Shown one piece after another: positions 1 to 11,561 of a stretch of 64,000 nucleotides of DNA; the first letter of the stretch is position 1; every line of letters starts with the position of its first letter. The DNA comes from Diplosphaera chodatii (taxonomy: Eukaryota > Chlorophyta > Trebouxiophyceae > Prasiolales > Stichococcaceae), in contig JAALGY010000011.1 in NCBI GenBank assembly GCA_032358165.1, positions 744,001-808,000 on the forward strand, in the 5' to 3' direction. The notes under the pieces are model-generated. The model made no database searches and was not told the origin of the DNA. It was given only the letters and a program-made list of their open reading frames with translations. A program made the position numbers and the translations under genes.

Positions 1-432
1 GCCAGCGCTCAGCCGACAGCGGCCACGATGGACACTTGCTTTCTGCAGTCGCCTTTGAACGCAATCAGCCTGGGTGTCGGTGTTGCTCAGGCTGACTGCT
101 TGGAACTTCTTTGTAAGACTCTCAATGCCAGCACGTCTATAGTCGTTATCTCCAGAGGGTCTCAGCAGCTCCGTCGCGTTGTGCTGCATGCCTACAGCAG
201 CCGCTGCGGTTGAGGCCAAGGCTGCTGCATGCACGTCCCATTGCACATCAGATTCTGCGCTGAGGGCTGCTTACGGATGCTGGCGTCTGCGTGCCGCCTA
301 CTTCTGCTCGTCATAAAGCGTCCCAGTCCCAGTAACAGCGCTCAAAGCAGCAGTGCTGCCACGGGCACTGTTGAGCATTCGCGCAGTTGTGTGTGAGGTG
401 TCTAGTGCAAGCGTATGCTTCTGCCATCGCAG
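1..432 (+). other. Probable psaD intron, no other gene seen
   Basis: The stretch ends in an acceptor CAG at 430-432 directly before the first visible psaD exon. I see no segment resembling the PsaD N-terminus, so this is best read as intron sequence of psaD. Confidence 0.5.
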
Positions 433-1299
433 GAGGAGGAGTTCTACTGCATCACGTGGGAGGCGAAGAAGGAGGTGGTCTTCGAGCTGCCGACTGGCGG
501 CGCCGCCATCATGCGCCAGGTCAGTGTCTCGCATCAGACATGGTGCTCAGTGATGGAACAGCGGGCTGTGCCATGGTCATTGGCTGCATGGTTGGGAGGC
601 TTGCAAGCACTATTGGAAGGTACCATTGCCTATATGACTGCAATGGCATATCAGAGTCTGCTACATATACAGTATGAGGCAAAGGATGACCTGTGTCTGT
701 GCGCCTCGCAGGGCCCGAACTTGCTGAAGCTCGCCCGTAAGGAGCAGTGCCTGGCGCTGCTGACGCAGCTGCGCACCAAGTTCAAGCTCAACGGCCAGTT
801 CTACAGGGTGTTCCCCAACGGCGAGGTGCGGAGCCTGGACACGCCTTTGATGTCCGTCTGAGCCGTAGGAGTCTGAGCCATAGGATTACAAGGCTGTCGG
901 GGTTCGATGGTGTGTAGCTGCGGGGGCCAATGAAGTGTGCTAAGCGCCACAGCTCTGCATGCTGTCAGAGGGTGCTGAGTGCCGGATAGCAACCCTGCGT
1001 CTTGCAACCCTGCAGGTGCAGTACCTGCACCCCAAGGACGGTGTCTACCCCGAGAAGGTGAACGCCGGCCGCAATGCAGTCAACGCCAACAAGGGGCGCA
1101 TTGGCGAGAACCTGAACCCTGTGCAGATCAAGTTCAGCGGCAAGTTGGTGAGCTTGTCCATAGCCTGAAGCGTTACTGGCTTTGCTGCTGTTCTCGCTCA
1201 GCTACAGTCATCTGCATCGATGTATTTTCCGTCTTTGTGTCCCGATGATCAGTGGCTGACATTTCTCGCGATCATCTGCAGGGTACATACGACAAGTAG
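433..1299 (+). CDS. psaD: Photosystem I subunit II (PsaD), 3' part; 5' exons lie off the left edge
   Basis: Stromal subunit of photosystem I that docks ferredoxin. Four exons join in phase: 433-519, 712-825, 1016-1147 and 1282-1299 (TAG), giving 116 residues. Visible PsaD hallmarks are [63 protein letters not shown] and the end KFSGKLGTYDK. The first exon starts in phase 0 after an acceptor CAG. The family's transit peptide and the segment ending in GGSTGGLL are not found in bases 1-432, so the N-terminal exons must be upstream of the window. All introns are GT-AG. The family assignment is essentially certain; the last, 18-base exon is supported by exact agreement with the expected C-terminus. 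Confidence 0.95.
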
Positions 1300-2449
1300 G
1301 TTACCTTTCTCGGGTAGGAGGTGCAGGCAGGCGCCAATGCTATCGTGTCATTGACTGGTTGGTTGGCTGCGGGGTTGCGGCAACATTGGCGGCTCTGCAG
1401 CACTTCTGCAGTGGGGTCGTCCCAACTCAATGCGCAATGCAGCGCATGCATGCTCGACTTGGCAATTGTGCAGATGCTTGCCATTGAGAAGACTGAACGT
1501 CGAAGCATTGGTTGCCAATTCAAGCAGTGCTGTAAAGTATTCCAGCGATGACAGTCCATCCCCGCTGCTGCGGCGGTACATGCAGTCGCAATGCAACAGG
1601 TTCGTCAACAGCACTACAATGCGCCAACGTCGGGCAGATGACGCGCAGACAGCATGCAGGGGAGGGACTGCAGGCTGGCAGGCTCGCCTCCTCGGCCACC
1701 CTGTGTCAGATCAGGCAGAGATGGCCGAGATGCAGACAATTTGCTGTCCCGGGACACTGCACTGCGCCTCAGGTCACATTATCGCCGGACAGCCCTGTGT
1801 GTAGCTCGATTGCTTCATTTGAGTGCGAGTCTGATCCTCATCCCCGGCTTCAGTTGGGACGGAGGGTCGGCTGAGCAGTTTTGCATGCCAGCAAACGTTC
1901 GTGCACAGCCGTCGAGTAGGTGCTTAGCACCTTGGTGTAGCAGCGTCCGGATGCAGGCGTTGATCGCGTAGAAGGGATCACAGATTTGAAACCGCGCCAG
2001 AAGGCGGCACCTGTGACAACCATGGGGTTGTCACTGCCGCTTCACTTGCACACAGGTGACATTGCCTGCTGGGCTGCTGCGACCGCGGTCCCAGCAGAGG
2101 GATCGCACGGCTTGCACAAGCAGCTTCAGAGTGGCAACTTGCAGTTGAGAGTAAATTATTTGTCATATATGGGTGTGCGCAGGCCCTACCCTGCGTCGCC
2201 CATGCACAAGCTCACAGATGATCACACGGTTGTCAGGTGGGACAGGCATGGCACACGATGCAGACATTGCATTACCGTAGCCTTGTGTAATATGTATTTG
2301 CCGCTCATGAGCAGACTACAACGTGCGTGGTGGTACCTCAGGTGGCCGCAGCAGCCTTGCAGCAGGAACAACCCAGTGGCAGCAGCGCGATCGGCAAACC
2401 TGCTGTACACACCGCAGCAAGTGCAGACGGAGGAATAAGACAGTCTGCG
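1300..2449. other. Intergenic region plus unresolved 5' part of the next gene
   Basis: No convincing coding exon between psaD and about 2450. The transit peptide exon and start codon of the downstream plus-strand gene probably lie near 2320-2450, but I could not settle them: the open frame there begins without an ATG. Confidence 0.4.
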
Positions 2450-4900
2450 CCGCCGCCAGTGACCAATCAAATGCAGCAGAAGCGGCTGCTGGCGCAGCCC
2501 TGGCACCAGACGCTGGCCTCGCAGATGCTGGCCCAGGGAGTCATCCGTTGACGGACACTTTGCCAGGTGAGCTGGGATCCTGCTGGCCGGCCGTTCCAGC
2601 ACCAGAACTGTCACGTACTACGCAGGACAAGGGCTGCACACTGCAGTTGCAACAGCTGGCAGTTTTGAAGGGTCGCGTATCAAGTCTGTTGGACACCCAA
2701 ATTCTGATGGTTTAGACCTGCCTGTTCTGGTGCAACGGCGCAACTTCCGTGCAGAGTAACTGCGACCACTTGGTCAGGTCATGCCACAGCAACCTGATGG
2801 AGCCTTCTTTGTCTGCCGCACAGGGCCGCACAATGACAGCGTCGAGACACAGGCGGAGGCCGACTTTCGTCAGGAGACGGGCATGACGGTGGAGGCTGGC
2901 GATGAGGCCAGCGCAGGCGCCTTCAGCTCATCGCCGCAGGTTTGCACCACAACACCAGCACCACAGAGCCATCCCTGCACGTCAGCCAATGCAAGTGTAT
3001 GAGTGTGGCGCCTGGCAGCGAGCAGCACCTTCGGCCATCTCGCATGGAAGAAAGGGGTGCACAGCAGAGTTTGACCAGGCACACCAGCCACGACCGTCCG
3101 GGACACCTTGAACGACACCCTGTCATACATCGGTTTGCACATCCTGATCGCCATGCAGACCTTTGACGACCCGCTGCTGTTGGGCAGGCCACAGCGGTCG
3201 CAGAGCAGCCAGCGGCGCTCTTGCAAGGCAGCAGGAGCCTGCTGGACAGGGTGCCAGGTGGCGCGCCCGGGCGGTTCGCCGCCATCGGTGTTGCTGGGTT
3301 CCTGGGCCTGAGCTTCGTGGTTGCCGTGGTAAGTGGTAGGGTAGGGAGGGTCCATGACAACCTTGTGGCGTGCAAAGGCAACCCGCCCTGCTGACTGTGG
3401 TCTCCACACCAGCGCTACTGTCGTGTGCTCGCCAGCGCAAAGTGTTGCATTTACATCTAGTGCTACAGGCTGTTTCCCACACCGCCACTCCACCCATGCT
3501 GGCGTGTTTTACAGGTGCGGGGGGCGCTGAAGATGCGCAGCCCCAAGGCCAAGCGCATCCGCAGCATCAACAAGAACAAAGTCGTGGTTGAGACGCTCAA
3601 CCGCTACTTCCCCCAAGACCGCGCAAGTTTCGGCAGAGGTGAGCCTGTCGGCTCTAGCAGAATATTGCCATTGCAAGCATGTGTGTACCAGTTGCAACTG
3701 CAACAAATCACGATCCTCCGGGTCGTGTCCGCTAGTGAATGGAATCGAATAGGAGACCATCAACAACGCTGCTGCCTACCGTTGACCACACGTTATTATT
3801 GTATGTTGCCCTGTCAGGTGAGGCGCGGGGGCTGAAGATGAAGACCCGCTTCTCAGGCACTGAGATCTTCCGCAAGTACCTCTGGTACCTGCTGCGGGAG
3901 CGCAGCTTCGACAACGACGCAGTGGCAGATATGCAGCAGCTCAAATCAGCACTTGGCCTCTCAGATGACGAGGTATGAGATCAGAGTCCTCTGGGCTGCG
4001 ATGCACTGTCCGCAACATGTGTAATGGGCGCTCAGTAGCGTCATCCCTGTCTGTCTGGACTGCTCAGAGTATTGTTGCAGGCGAGGACTGCAACCACAGC
4101 CTCGCTGGTCTCAGTTCCGCGTGAGTGCTGAGCTAGATGTCAGTCCTGCGGCAGGTGCAAGAAGCGCTCCAGGAGCGCTCGCAGCGCATCTACAAGGAGT
4201 ACGGCAATGTCATGCTGGACACCGAGGGCATGACGAAGGTGTGCTGTCAGAACTCCACCTCACGAACTACACGCGCTGCTCAGTACACCCCAGGCCAGTG
4301 GCCCTCCACGGACCATTGCCTGCGCTCTGTTCCGGCTGTGGACAGCAGGCACTCGAGCGACTTGTTACATCACTGGCTGCCCACTGCAGACGGGCGTCGA
4401 GCGGAAGGCGACCTGCCGCGCGCTGTTCTCCAAGCTGCTGTACCTCGCGGAGTCGGAGGAGCTGCTGCCGGGCGCCGACGCCGAGACGCGCCGGTCTCTG
4501 GTGGCCGATGTGTTCGGCGCCACCGAGGACGACGCCGCCGAATTGCGCATCGTTTCGCTGTACGAGGTGAGCCCAGATGAATCAGATACAGACCATGCTG
4601 CGGGGTCAGTCCGAGGATGATGTGAATTGATTGATGGCATGCTCTGTTCTGCGGCAAAGCTTGGTCCTGTTTGTGCTGGCTATGGAACAGGCTGTCAGGC
4701 GCTAACCCTGTGGTGGTGCTTGCGAATCCAGCTGGTGTGCAGGCACTCATCAAAGGCACGGACATCAGCCTAAAGGTTCTGAGGCTGCCACACGACTGAT
4801 GAGCAGTGGTTGCTGTTTTCGGCAGGTCGATGCTGGCAGGGTGGAGGAGCTGGCCTCGGAGCCCTCGAGCTTCCCAGAAGACCCAGACTCCGAGGAATGA
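2450..4900 (+). CDS. Conserved membrane protein, probably plastidial, function unknown
   Basis: I do not recall a family name. Exons that join in phase: about 2450-2566, 2824-2940, 3188-3328, 3515-3638, 3818-3972, 4155-4238, 4390-4566 and 4826-4900 (TGA). The N-terminus is Ala-rich and transit-like with a VCAAAS stretch. One hydrophobic helix (FAAIGVAGFLGLSFVVAV) sits in exon 3188-3328. It is followed by a basic block with MRSPKAKRIRSINKNKVVVE and NRYFPQDRA, then MKTRFSGTEIFRKYLWYLL, LKSALGLSDDEV and ERSQRIYKEYGNVMLDTEG. The end is acidic (PEDPDSEE). The dense conserved-looking motifs after the helix suggest an ordered soluble domain. Plastid location is inferred from the leader only; the start codon is unresolved. 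Confidence 0.75.
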
Positions 4901-5696
4901 ACTTCTACTTGCCAGTGTGGGCCGGAGTGCAGTATGACCGTGGAGGCGCCGCATAAACTGCGTCTGCTGCTGCTGTACCGGGATATCTCACATGCAAACC
5001 TCAGTATAGGCATACGGTAGTCTGCTCAGCCGTGCATGCCGGCGTGAGACGGTGGCAATGATGTTTCAGAGGCTATGTGCCTGACGCAGATGTGACGCAG
5101 ATGTGGCACTTCAGCATGTAGATGTGCATTGCAGCATTGGAAATTTCAACACCTACCAGACAGCACATGGCCATCGTATGATGTTGTGATGTGCCCAACA
5201 GAAATACAATAGCAAAGTGCCCCAGGATATTTACCTGTTCTTGGCTGAGGAGATGTCACACTCGGCACGTGTGAGCATGTAAGACGCCTACACACCCCAC
5301 GTTACAAGGTGTTGCGCTGGCAGCTGTTTCCTGGCTTTGCAACATTGCTAGTCGTGTTGCGCATACCTTGAGGAAACTGACGGACGTGCATGCTTTTGGT
5401 TGCACTGCATTACACTATGTGGCCCTGCATGATGATTGCTTCATCTGCGATCGCTGACATCACAATTCACTGATGCTCAACACGTGAGACGCCTCGGTAA
5501 TATGGTCATACATGCCATGTCACCTAGACATCGAGATATCCTGCTGCATGAGATGTGCGCACCAACATTTGTGCGACCCATGCAGTCATGATTGCCGCAC
5601 TGCTTGCCGCACATGCATCGTCGCTCAGAGAGGTGGATCTGAAGACATTCACGGCAGTCGTACTCTGCGCAGGTGACTCTAGCTTTCAGGAAAGCC
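4901..5696. other. Intergenic region, nothing assigned
   Basis: About 800 bases between the stop of the unnamed membrane protein gene and the start of the VDE-related gene. It contains scattered short open frames with no recognisable motif. It should hold the 3' end of one gene and the promoter of the next. Confidence 0.5.
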
Positions 5697-6639
5697 ATGC
5701 ACCCAGCAATGCGCCACCACGGCAGTGCTAGCAGCTGCTGCACAGTTGGCTGTCACGCATCGCGGTTGATCACAGGAATGTTGCCGACACGTCAAGGCCG
5801 GCAGCCATTCAAGTCGGTGGCTCCTGGCTGCCGCTGTGCTGCTCGGCACCAACGCAGAACCGAGTGCAGCGCCAGCAGCGGGAAGCAACCAGCTGAGCCG
5901 ACAGCAGGCAGCAGCGGCGCCGCAAAGGCCTCGAGCGCCCTGGCAGTCGCACCCGATGCAGCCGCTGAGGCAGCAACCGGCAATGGCTCTGCCCCGCCCT
6001 TGCCGCCAGGTGCTCAAGCACTGAGTGGCCACCCAGAACTGCCGCCACCTTTCATCCGGTTCATCCGGCTGTACATACCTGTCCTGTCCCTGTTCACAGG
6101 CAGACAGGTTGGGATCCTGATGGTTGTGCCTGATGGCGGGGCCAGTCCGCTGGGGCCGCCCTGGCAGGAGGTCATGACGCACATCTCAGACCGCCTGGGC
6201 TGGGTTGACCCTGCCTTCCGCATGCAGGTGTGCTGCTACGATGCACTCCGGCTTCTCCTGTGTACTAGATGTTCATGCAAGCAGTAGGCGGCGCATTGGT
6301 CAGCCCATGAGTTTGTTTTCAGATATGCCGAGGGAAACACGGTATTGCGTCATGAACTCTCCCACGTATTGTGCAGGTGCGCACAGAGGGTCAGCTGCTT
6401 GCAGACCCAGTGGTGCAGGAGTCCGCTGCAAAGGCGGACATCCTGTTCTGCGTGGGCATACAGCAGCAGGACGCAGTTGCGAAGCTCAGTAGCATGGCAG
6501 CACCGAATGCCCTGCAGCTGTCATTCGACAGCAATTCCAGCCTGGAGGCTGCCGACCGGCTACAGGTGTGCTGGGCAGCCTAGCTGAGCCGTATGAGATT
6601 AGCGTTCAACCATATTGCCGCAGCATGGGCTATCCTGGC

Positions 6640-6672
<33 letters not shown>

Positions 6673-9308
6673 AGTTGCGCTGGTTGGTGGCAGTACAGTT
6701 TGGCGATGTTGTTGGGTCGGGATGCGCAATCTGCAATTTTTGGCGGGCGTACAGCTGCCAGTTGCCATGCCTCAATGCACTGCCAAGTGCAGAAGACAAG
6801 TTGAGTGTTTATGCCAGGTGTTGATTTGCAGAAAGCCTGAAACAAGGCTGAACTGGCTTGCAGCATGCATGCTTCAGCTATGCTTGTGCACCTTGATGGA
6901 AGTGCAGGGGTACCGGCTGGCGCAGCCGCCACTGACGCAGCAGCTGCTTGAGGCGCTGCCTTTCGGGGCCACACGCAAGGCGGCGGCTACAGCAGCGGCT
7001 GTGCGCACCTTTTGGCGCCGCGCCACCAGCGACGACCTGCTGTATCTGTGAGCTCCTGCCCAGCCACCCTGCAGTCGCATGGCATGTCACCTGCGGCTAC
7101 TAACAGCAATGGGTGCGAATGTGATACCCCAAGAAGTGACGTGGATCGACTATGCGCTTGCCATGCATACAGTGGCACAGCAGTCGCTGTGCCAACCCAC
7201 CACATCTGCTGCTCAACAGTTGGGTTGGAGGTCCTTCACGCCTTCCAACTTAACTGCTGCTGCAGGTTCCTGACGCTCATCAACGCCTACTTTGCGGAGG
7301 TGCCGATGCTGCAGAGCATGCGAGCGCAGGTGTGGAGCAGCACCGCATGTTTAAACTGGATAGTTCTGCAGAGCACACTGCTGAGCCAGCCCTCCCATTC
7401 CGACAGCCAAACGAGTGCGTTCAAACAGCCCAGACGTGTGTCCAACCGGCCTGCAGGATCCGGCGACCATCTTCCGCATGGTGCAGAAGTGCGGGCCGCA
7501 GATCTTTGCGTGCGTCAACGACCCCGACTGCAAGGCCGCGCTGGACTGCCTGCAAGCCTGCGACCCCACTGACCAGGTGGCCACATGCTCTGATGCTGCA
7601 GTGCCAGGCACTGGCAGCTAGTAGGTTTATTACAGATTCGTATTAGATCCAGCGCTGGTGCTTCTTCTCGACATACAGGTGTGCTCGTACCAGTGCATTG
7701 TGACGTATGAGAGCCAGCTGCTAGAAGACTTCAGCCTCTGCATCCTTGAGGTGAGTGGTGATGATGCATTGGATCTGTCCTCTGCCTTGCACACAGCTAT
7801 GGCCTTGGACGTGTACAAGAATCGCATAGAATGCATGCCGGGTTGCAGTGCTGCCTGCTGCGACGAGCCACGTTCCTTAGACTGCCTTACTTACATGTTC
7901 ACAGAAAAACAACTGCCTGGGGATGAGCGCTGAGGCGCCCAAGCTGCCAGATGTGCAGCCGATGTCCAGCTTCCAGGTCCTTGGACGCAACAAGCTGCAT
8001 GCATTCTGTGCAGACCTGTGCAACAAGCATGCATGGGCGCCTGCTACTGCAGCATGACGCCACAGCCTTGACAGATAATGCGCCTTGTGCTACAGGGTGC
8101 GCCATTGACGCATGAATTGGCAGAGCGCATCTTCATTGGGTGGCTGGGGAAGGAAAAGTACAGCTGGCGTGTGGTCGCTGGCGCAAACACAGCCTACGAC
8201 AAGTTTCCCTGCCAGTACCAGATATACTACCCGCAGAAGCGTGGCAAGGCGTTCTGGTATGACCCAGGTGTGGCATTCACCCGCACAGTTGAATGCCGGT
8301 GGCTGCCTGCCAGTCGCATGTGCTGCAGGTATTGCGGGGCAAACCCTCCCGCAAAGCACTCCACTGCCTGTCACTATGCAGCACCCTGCAAGGACTCGAC
8401 CACTCGGCATCCCCTCCTCCTGCAGTGTTTCGTGTGCAGAAGCTGGATGGTACTCAGGTCTGGCGGCGACGTCACTATCGCGTGCGCCGCGCTCAAGTGA
8501 GCAGCATGCAACTCTCGGTAGTTGGACCACTGTACTGACCTCGAACACCTCCCCCCCGCATCAGTTGCCAGTGTGAGCAGATAATGCATATCGAGGCTGA
8601 TAGGAGCATGGCTGATGGTGTTTCCACTCATGCTCTGTAGAAGCCCGGCACCTTCAACCTGTCCGTGCTAGACAATGGAGTGACATCCAGAGAGGTGCGA
8701 TGTAGCAACGTACTCCATCTAGTCAACTCCTGCAGGAGGCACGTGCCTGAGGTGCACTTATCACTGTGCAGTTTTGGCGCATCGTGGATTGCACAGACGG
8801 CCTGGCATGGGCCCTGTTCTACTATGCGGGCGCCGCCTCGGCGGCTGGGCAGTCGTACAGCGGGGCCGTGCTGGTCACCCGAGACGGCGCTTGGCCCTCT
8901 GCGGTGTGTCCACATGCAGTCGCCGCTGCATGTGGTCCGCGAGTTTTCGCATCGCGGCGCATTTTCAGACGCTGACATAGTCATCCGTGCCATGCTGGAC
9001 CATTGTCTACAGCAGGATGTGCTTGCTTTGCTCCCAGGGACACAGCGAGCGGCTGAGTGCAGCGCTGGACGCCGCAGGCATGAAGGTGCGCTTGCAAGTG
9101 CATGGCCTGAGCACCAGAATGGCGTGATGTGCAAAACGTGTAGGTTCATACACCTACGGCAGGTGGATCCAGGCGTTAAAAGCAGGCATTGCTGCCGGTG
9201 CAGGAGTGGGAGATGTTCCGGGTCAACAACCGCAGCTGCGAGGGGGCGCCGCTGGACCTTCCAGACATTGCACTGCACCCAGACCCTGACAAGTTTGCCT
9301 GGAGCTGA
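5697..9308 (+). CDS. Violaxanthin de-epoxidase-related protein (VDR-like)
   Basis: Thirteen exons join in phase to 589 residues: 5697-6227, 6377-6565, 6908-7047, 7266-7329, 7457-7576, 7679-7750, 7905-7976, 8096-8267, 8426-8496, 8641-8694, 8772-8903, 9038-9085 and 9204-9308. The ATG at 5697 opens a basic, Ser-rich transit-like leader. An N-terminal domain follows (FIRFIRLYIPVLSLFTGRQ, GPPWQEVMTHISDRLGWVDP), absent from true VDE. Next is the VDE-type cysteine-rich segment (FACVNDPDCKAALDCLQAC, SYQCIVTYESQLLEDFSLC, KNNCLGM), then a lipocalin-like barrel (GANTAYDKFPCQYQIYY, FWRIVDCTDGLAWALFYY, SGAVLVTRDGAWP). This matches the plant 'VDE-related' family rather than VDE itself: the long acidic VDE C-terminal coil is missing. 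Enzyme activity is unproven. A CAG microsatellite lies in the second intron. Confidence 0.85.
6641..6671. repeat. (CAG)10 microsatellite
   Basis: About ten uninterrupted CAG units inside the second intron (6566-6907) of the VDE-related gene. It is intronic, so length change should not alter the protein. Confidence 0.95.
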
Positions 9309-9666
9309 TATTGTGTGTAGTACAGGAGCTAGGCACACGTCAGCCTAAGAGACTGGTCTTTCGTCAAACAGCCTGGGTACAGCGTGCCCGTGTCGCATAC
9401 TTGGGTTCAGCATAGTGAACAGCGTGTGAACAGGATTTGATATAGGGCAGGCAGTTGCTGCTGAGTTTCGCGTTGACTGCTTCCACACAGTTTGACTGAT
9501 GCCTCGACATGAGCGTGCAATACTGTGACTTTGACGGGCTACGGTGTCACACAATGCTGCAGTCAGGCAGCACCTAACAACTCGAGCAGCACGACTTCTA
9601 CCACCAACCTGCTAACGGCATGCTCCCGAGCCTCCAACCAAGCATCATCGCTTGGCAAGACTCGCA
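9309..9666. other. Convergent intergenic gap, nothing assigned
   Basis: 358 bases between the stop codons of the VDE-related gene (+) and SDH3 (-). It serves both 3' ends; no further gene seen. Confidence 0.6.
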
Positions 9667-10263
9667 TCAAAGGCTCATGACTGTCGCCACAAGCGTGCCA
9701 GCAGCTGTGGCATAGATCGCAGCCCACGACGACCTGTCGACGTTCTTTGGGTCGAGCATATCCCCCTTCTCGCTCTGCATGCCATACTTGGCGTGGTCCC
9801 AGGCGATGTGGCGCAGCCCCCCGATGTAGTGGTACAGCAGCGGCCCCGCGATCACGGCGCGCGCCGGGTACACCAGCACGGTGCCCCGCACCCAGTCCAC
9901 AACCGCCGGCAGGTCGCCGTTGAGCGCTATCGCGCCCGCCGTCACAAACACGCCGGTAAGCATGCTGCCACTGACGCGGTTGGCGATTGAGGACACCGCA
10001 TTGATGGGCATTTTGTAGTGGAACTGCGTCGGCGCGTCCACCTCAAACACGTGTGGCGACACCGGCCGTTTGCCGGCCAGATCTCTGTTGTTTTCTGGCA
10101 CGCCCAAAAAGCCAGTGCCCTCAGTGTAGTGCGATGGCTTGCCGAAAAACTCCGGCACTGTTGCAAACGCTCTGAGCTGCGTCAGCAGCGCTGGCCCTGG
10201 CTCGGCTGCTGACTGCGATAGCCGTGCTGCAGCGGCCAGACCCCTGGCAGCTGCCATTGACAT
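9667..10263 (-). CDS. SDH3: Succinate dehydrogenase cytochrome b subunit (complex II anchor, SDH3/SdhC)
   Basis: Membrane anchor of mitochondrial complex II carrying heme b and part of the ubiquinone site. Single uninterrupted reading frame of 198 residues, unusual among its intron-rich neighbours. The ATG at 10263 opens a mitochondrial-type presequence (Ala/Arg/Ser). Core motifs are RPVSPHVFEVDAPTQFHYK, SSIANRVSGSMLTGV (the Ser...Arg pair of the quinone site) and LLYHYIGGLRHIAWD (heme-ligand His region). Three hydrophobic helices are visible. A second in-frame ATG lies two codons downstream. It is divergent from SDH4, its partner in the same complex. Confidence 0.93.
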   Translation of the reverse strand: MSMAAARGLAAAARLSQSAAEPGPALLTQLRAFATVPEFFGKPSHYTEGTGFLGVPENNRDLAGKRPVSPHVFEVDAPTQFHYKMPINAVSSIANRVSGSMLTGVFVTAGAIALNGDLPAVVDWVRGTVLVYPARAVIAGPLLYHYIGGLRHIAWDHAKYGMQSEKGDMLDPKNVDRSSWAAIYATAAGTLVATVMSL

Positions 10264-10878
10264 CTCGTGGCCTACTCCCAAGCAGGATCAGGCTCACAAA
10301 GCGAAACTCGGTGTCGAGGATGTAGGTATCGTCACTATCGCGTCAAGGTGCCGTGCAATGCAAACCCGGCACATGCGGCGCCTCGATAGGGGCGTCTTGT
10401 TCAAGACGAAGAAGCAAATCAGACAAGTATCAGGAACTGCAGCAGGGCTGCAAGCTCGACCGAAGGTACGGTATGGCTATGCCTATGCCCCTCATCGACA
10501 AGGCGTTCTTGCTAGACGGTGCAGTCAGCGTCATTGTTGCACAGCGTCACAAGCAGCAGGTTCTTTATCAGGGAAGCCGGCTCTTGCCTGATCAGGGTAA
10601 TGTTCTGCTTCGGGTGATCAGACATTACGTTGAGGCCTGTGTGACATCCAAAAGAGGTTTCGGATCGTGTGCTGGACTGCGGCTTGGTAGAGAGTTGCAC
10701 GTCTTAGCAGCATGGTGACGCTCGAGAAGATCTTGAAGGGTACGTGCTGGTATACCTGATATCAACGGTGCTGCAGCGCACCTGGTGCTTCCCCATTGAT
10801 GCACCGCCTACTCAGAAAGTCGTTTACAAATAGATCCTCTCCAGCTCTGATCCAAGTGTGCTGCGTCTGTTGTCGCAG
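10264..10878. promoter_or_regulatory. Inferred shared upstream region of SDH3 and SDH4, containing the unresolved SDH4 5' exon
   Basis: Sequence between the SDH3 start (minus strand) and the first assigned SDH4 exon (plus strand). SDH4's first coding exon must lie here. One option is ATG 10712 to 10739, which ends in phase 1 at a GTACGT donor and so matches the next exon, but it gives no good presequence. No promoter element was identified by eye; the shared control is inferred from gene order. Confidence 0.4.
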
Positions 10879-11561
10879 CGGATTCAGCGGGGCCAGCCTT
10901 CAGGAAGGTTTACGACCAGTCCCATGTCGCCTTGGCGGGTGAGCGGCATAACCTGCTTTGTCTTGCATTGGTACTGCCTGCCTGTGCTTCCATGCAGTGG
11001 CTGAACCTGTTAACTCTGCATCGCAGGCCTCGTGCCTATTGCAGCACTGGGTGGCGAGGTATTTGCATTTTCAAAGCCTTGTGTGTGCTGTGCCCCTGAG
11101 AGCTCCTGCATGTTGGCTGCTGATTGATTTGTTCTGTGTTTGTGGCCCGACCGCGCTCTCGCCTCAATCTGCAGCACACGCCACTGACAAGGCTCACAGA
11201 CTTTGCCTTGGCGGCTGTCATCCCTTTGCACATGCATGTGGGCGCCAACGGCATTGTCTCTGACTATGTTTCGCCACGGTTCATGGGTGAGGCTGGTCAT
11301 CTCATCCTGTCGCTGCAATACATATGCTGAGAAGTATTCCTGTGTTGTATGAGCAGTTGTGTTGCATCAGAGTGTCTACTTACGCTCGTATGTGTACTGT
11401 CAAGATTTCAGCCAAACATGTTTGGAGTTGTAGGTGCATCACGGTGGGGGTTGCTGGCAGCATCAGGCGTCACGTTCTTGGGCCTCATGAAGTTGAACGT
11501 GTCAGGACCTGGCATCACGTCAACTGTTAAATCGCTGTGGCACAAGCCTGAGAAGCACTGA
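10712..11561 (+). CDS. SDH4: Succinate dehydrogenase membrane anchor subunit 4 (SDH4/SdhD)
   Basis: Small anchor of mitochondrial complex II. Exons joined in phase: 10879-10938, 11027-11058 (32 bases), 11175-11286 and 11434-11561 (TGA). Read-through gives SAGPAFRKVYDQSHVALAGG, then LVPIAALGGE, then LTDFALAAVIPLHMHVG continuing into ANGIVSDYVSPRF, then SRWGLLAASGVTFLGLMKL and the end SLWHKPEKH. The His in HMHVG and the Asp-Tyr in SDYV match the heme-ligand and quinone-site positions of SdhD proteins. Three helices are visible. The first exon is uncertain; the listed start is the ATG of a possible exon 10712-10739. A TGTAA element, the usual green algal polyadenylation signal, lies at 11586-11590, 25 bases after the stop. 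Confidence 0.82.

Noticed and set aside
6568..6974. Poly-Gln, poly-Ala, poly-Ser and poly-Cys frames around 6.64 kb
   Set aside because: All come from the CAG microsatellite inside an intron of the VDE-related gene.
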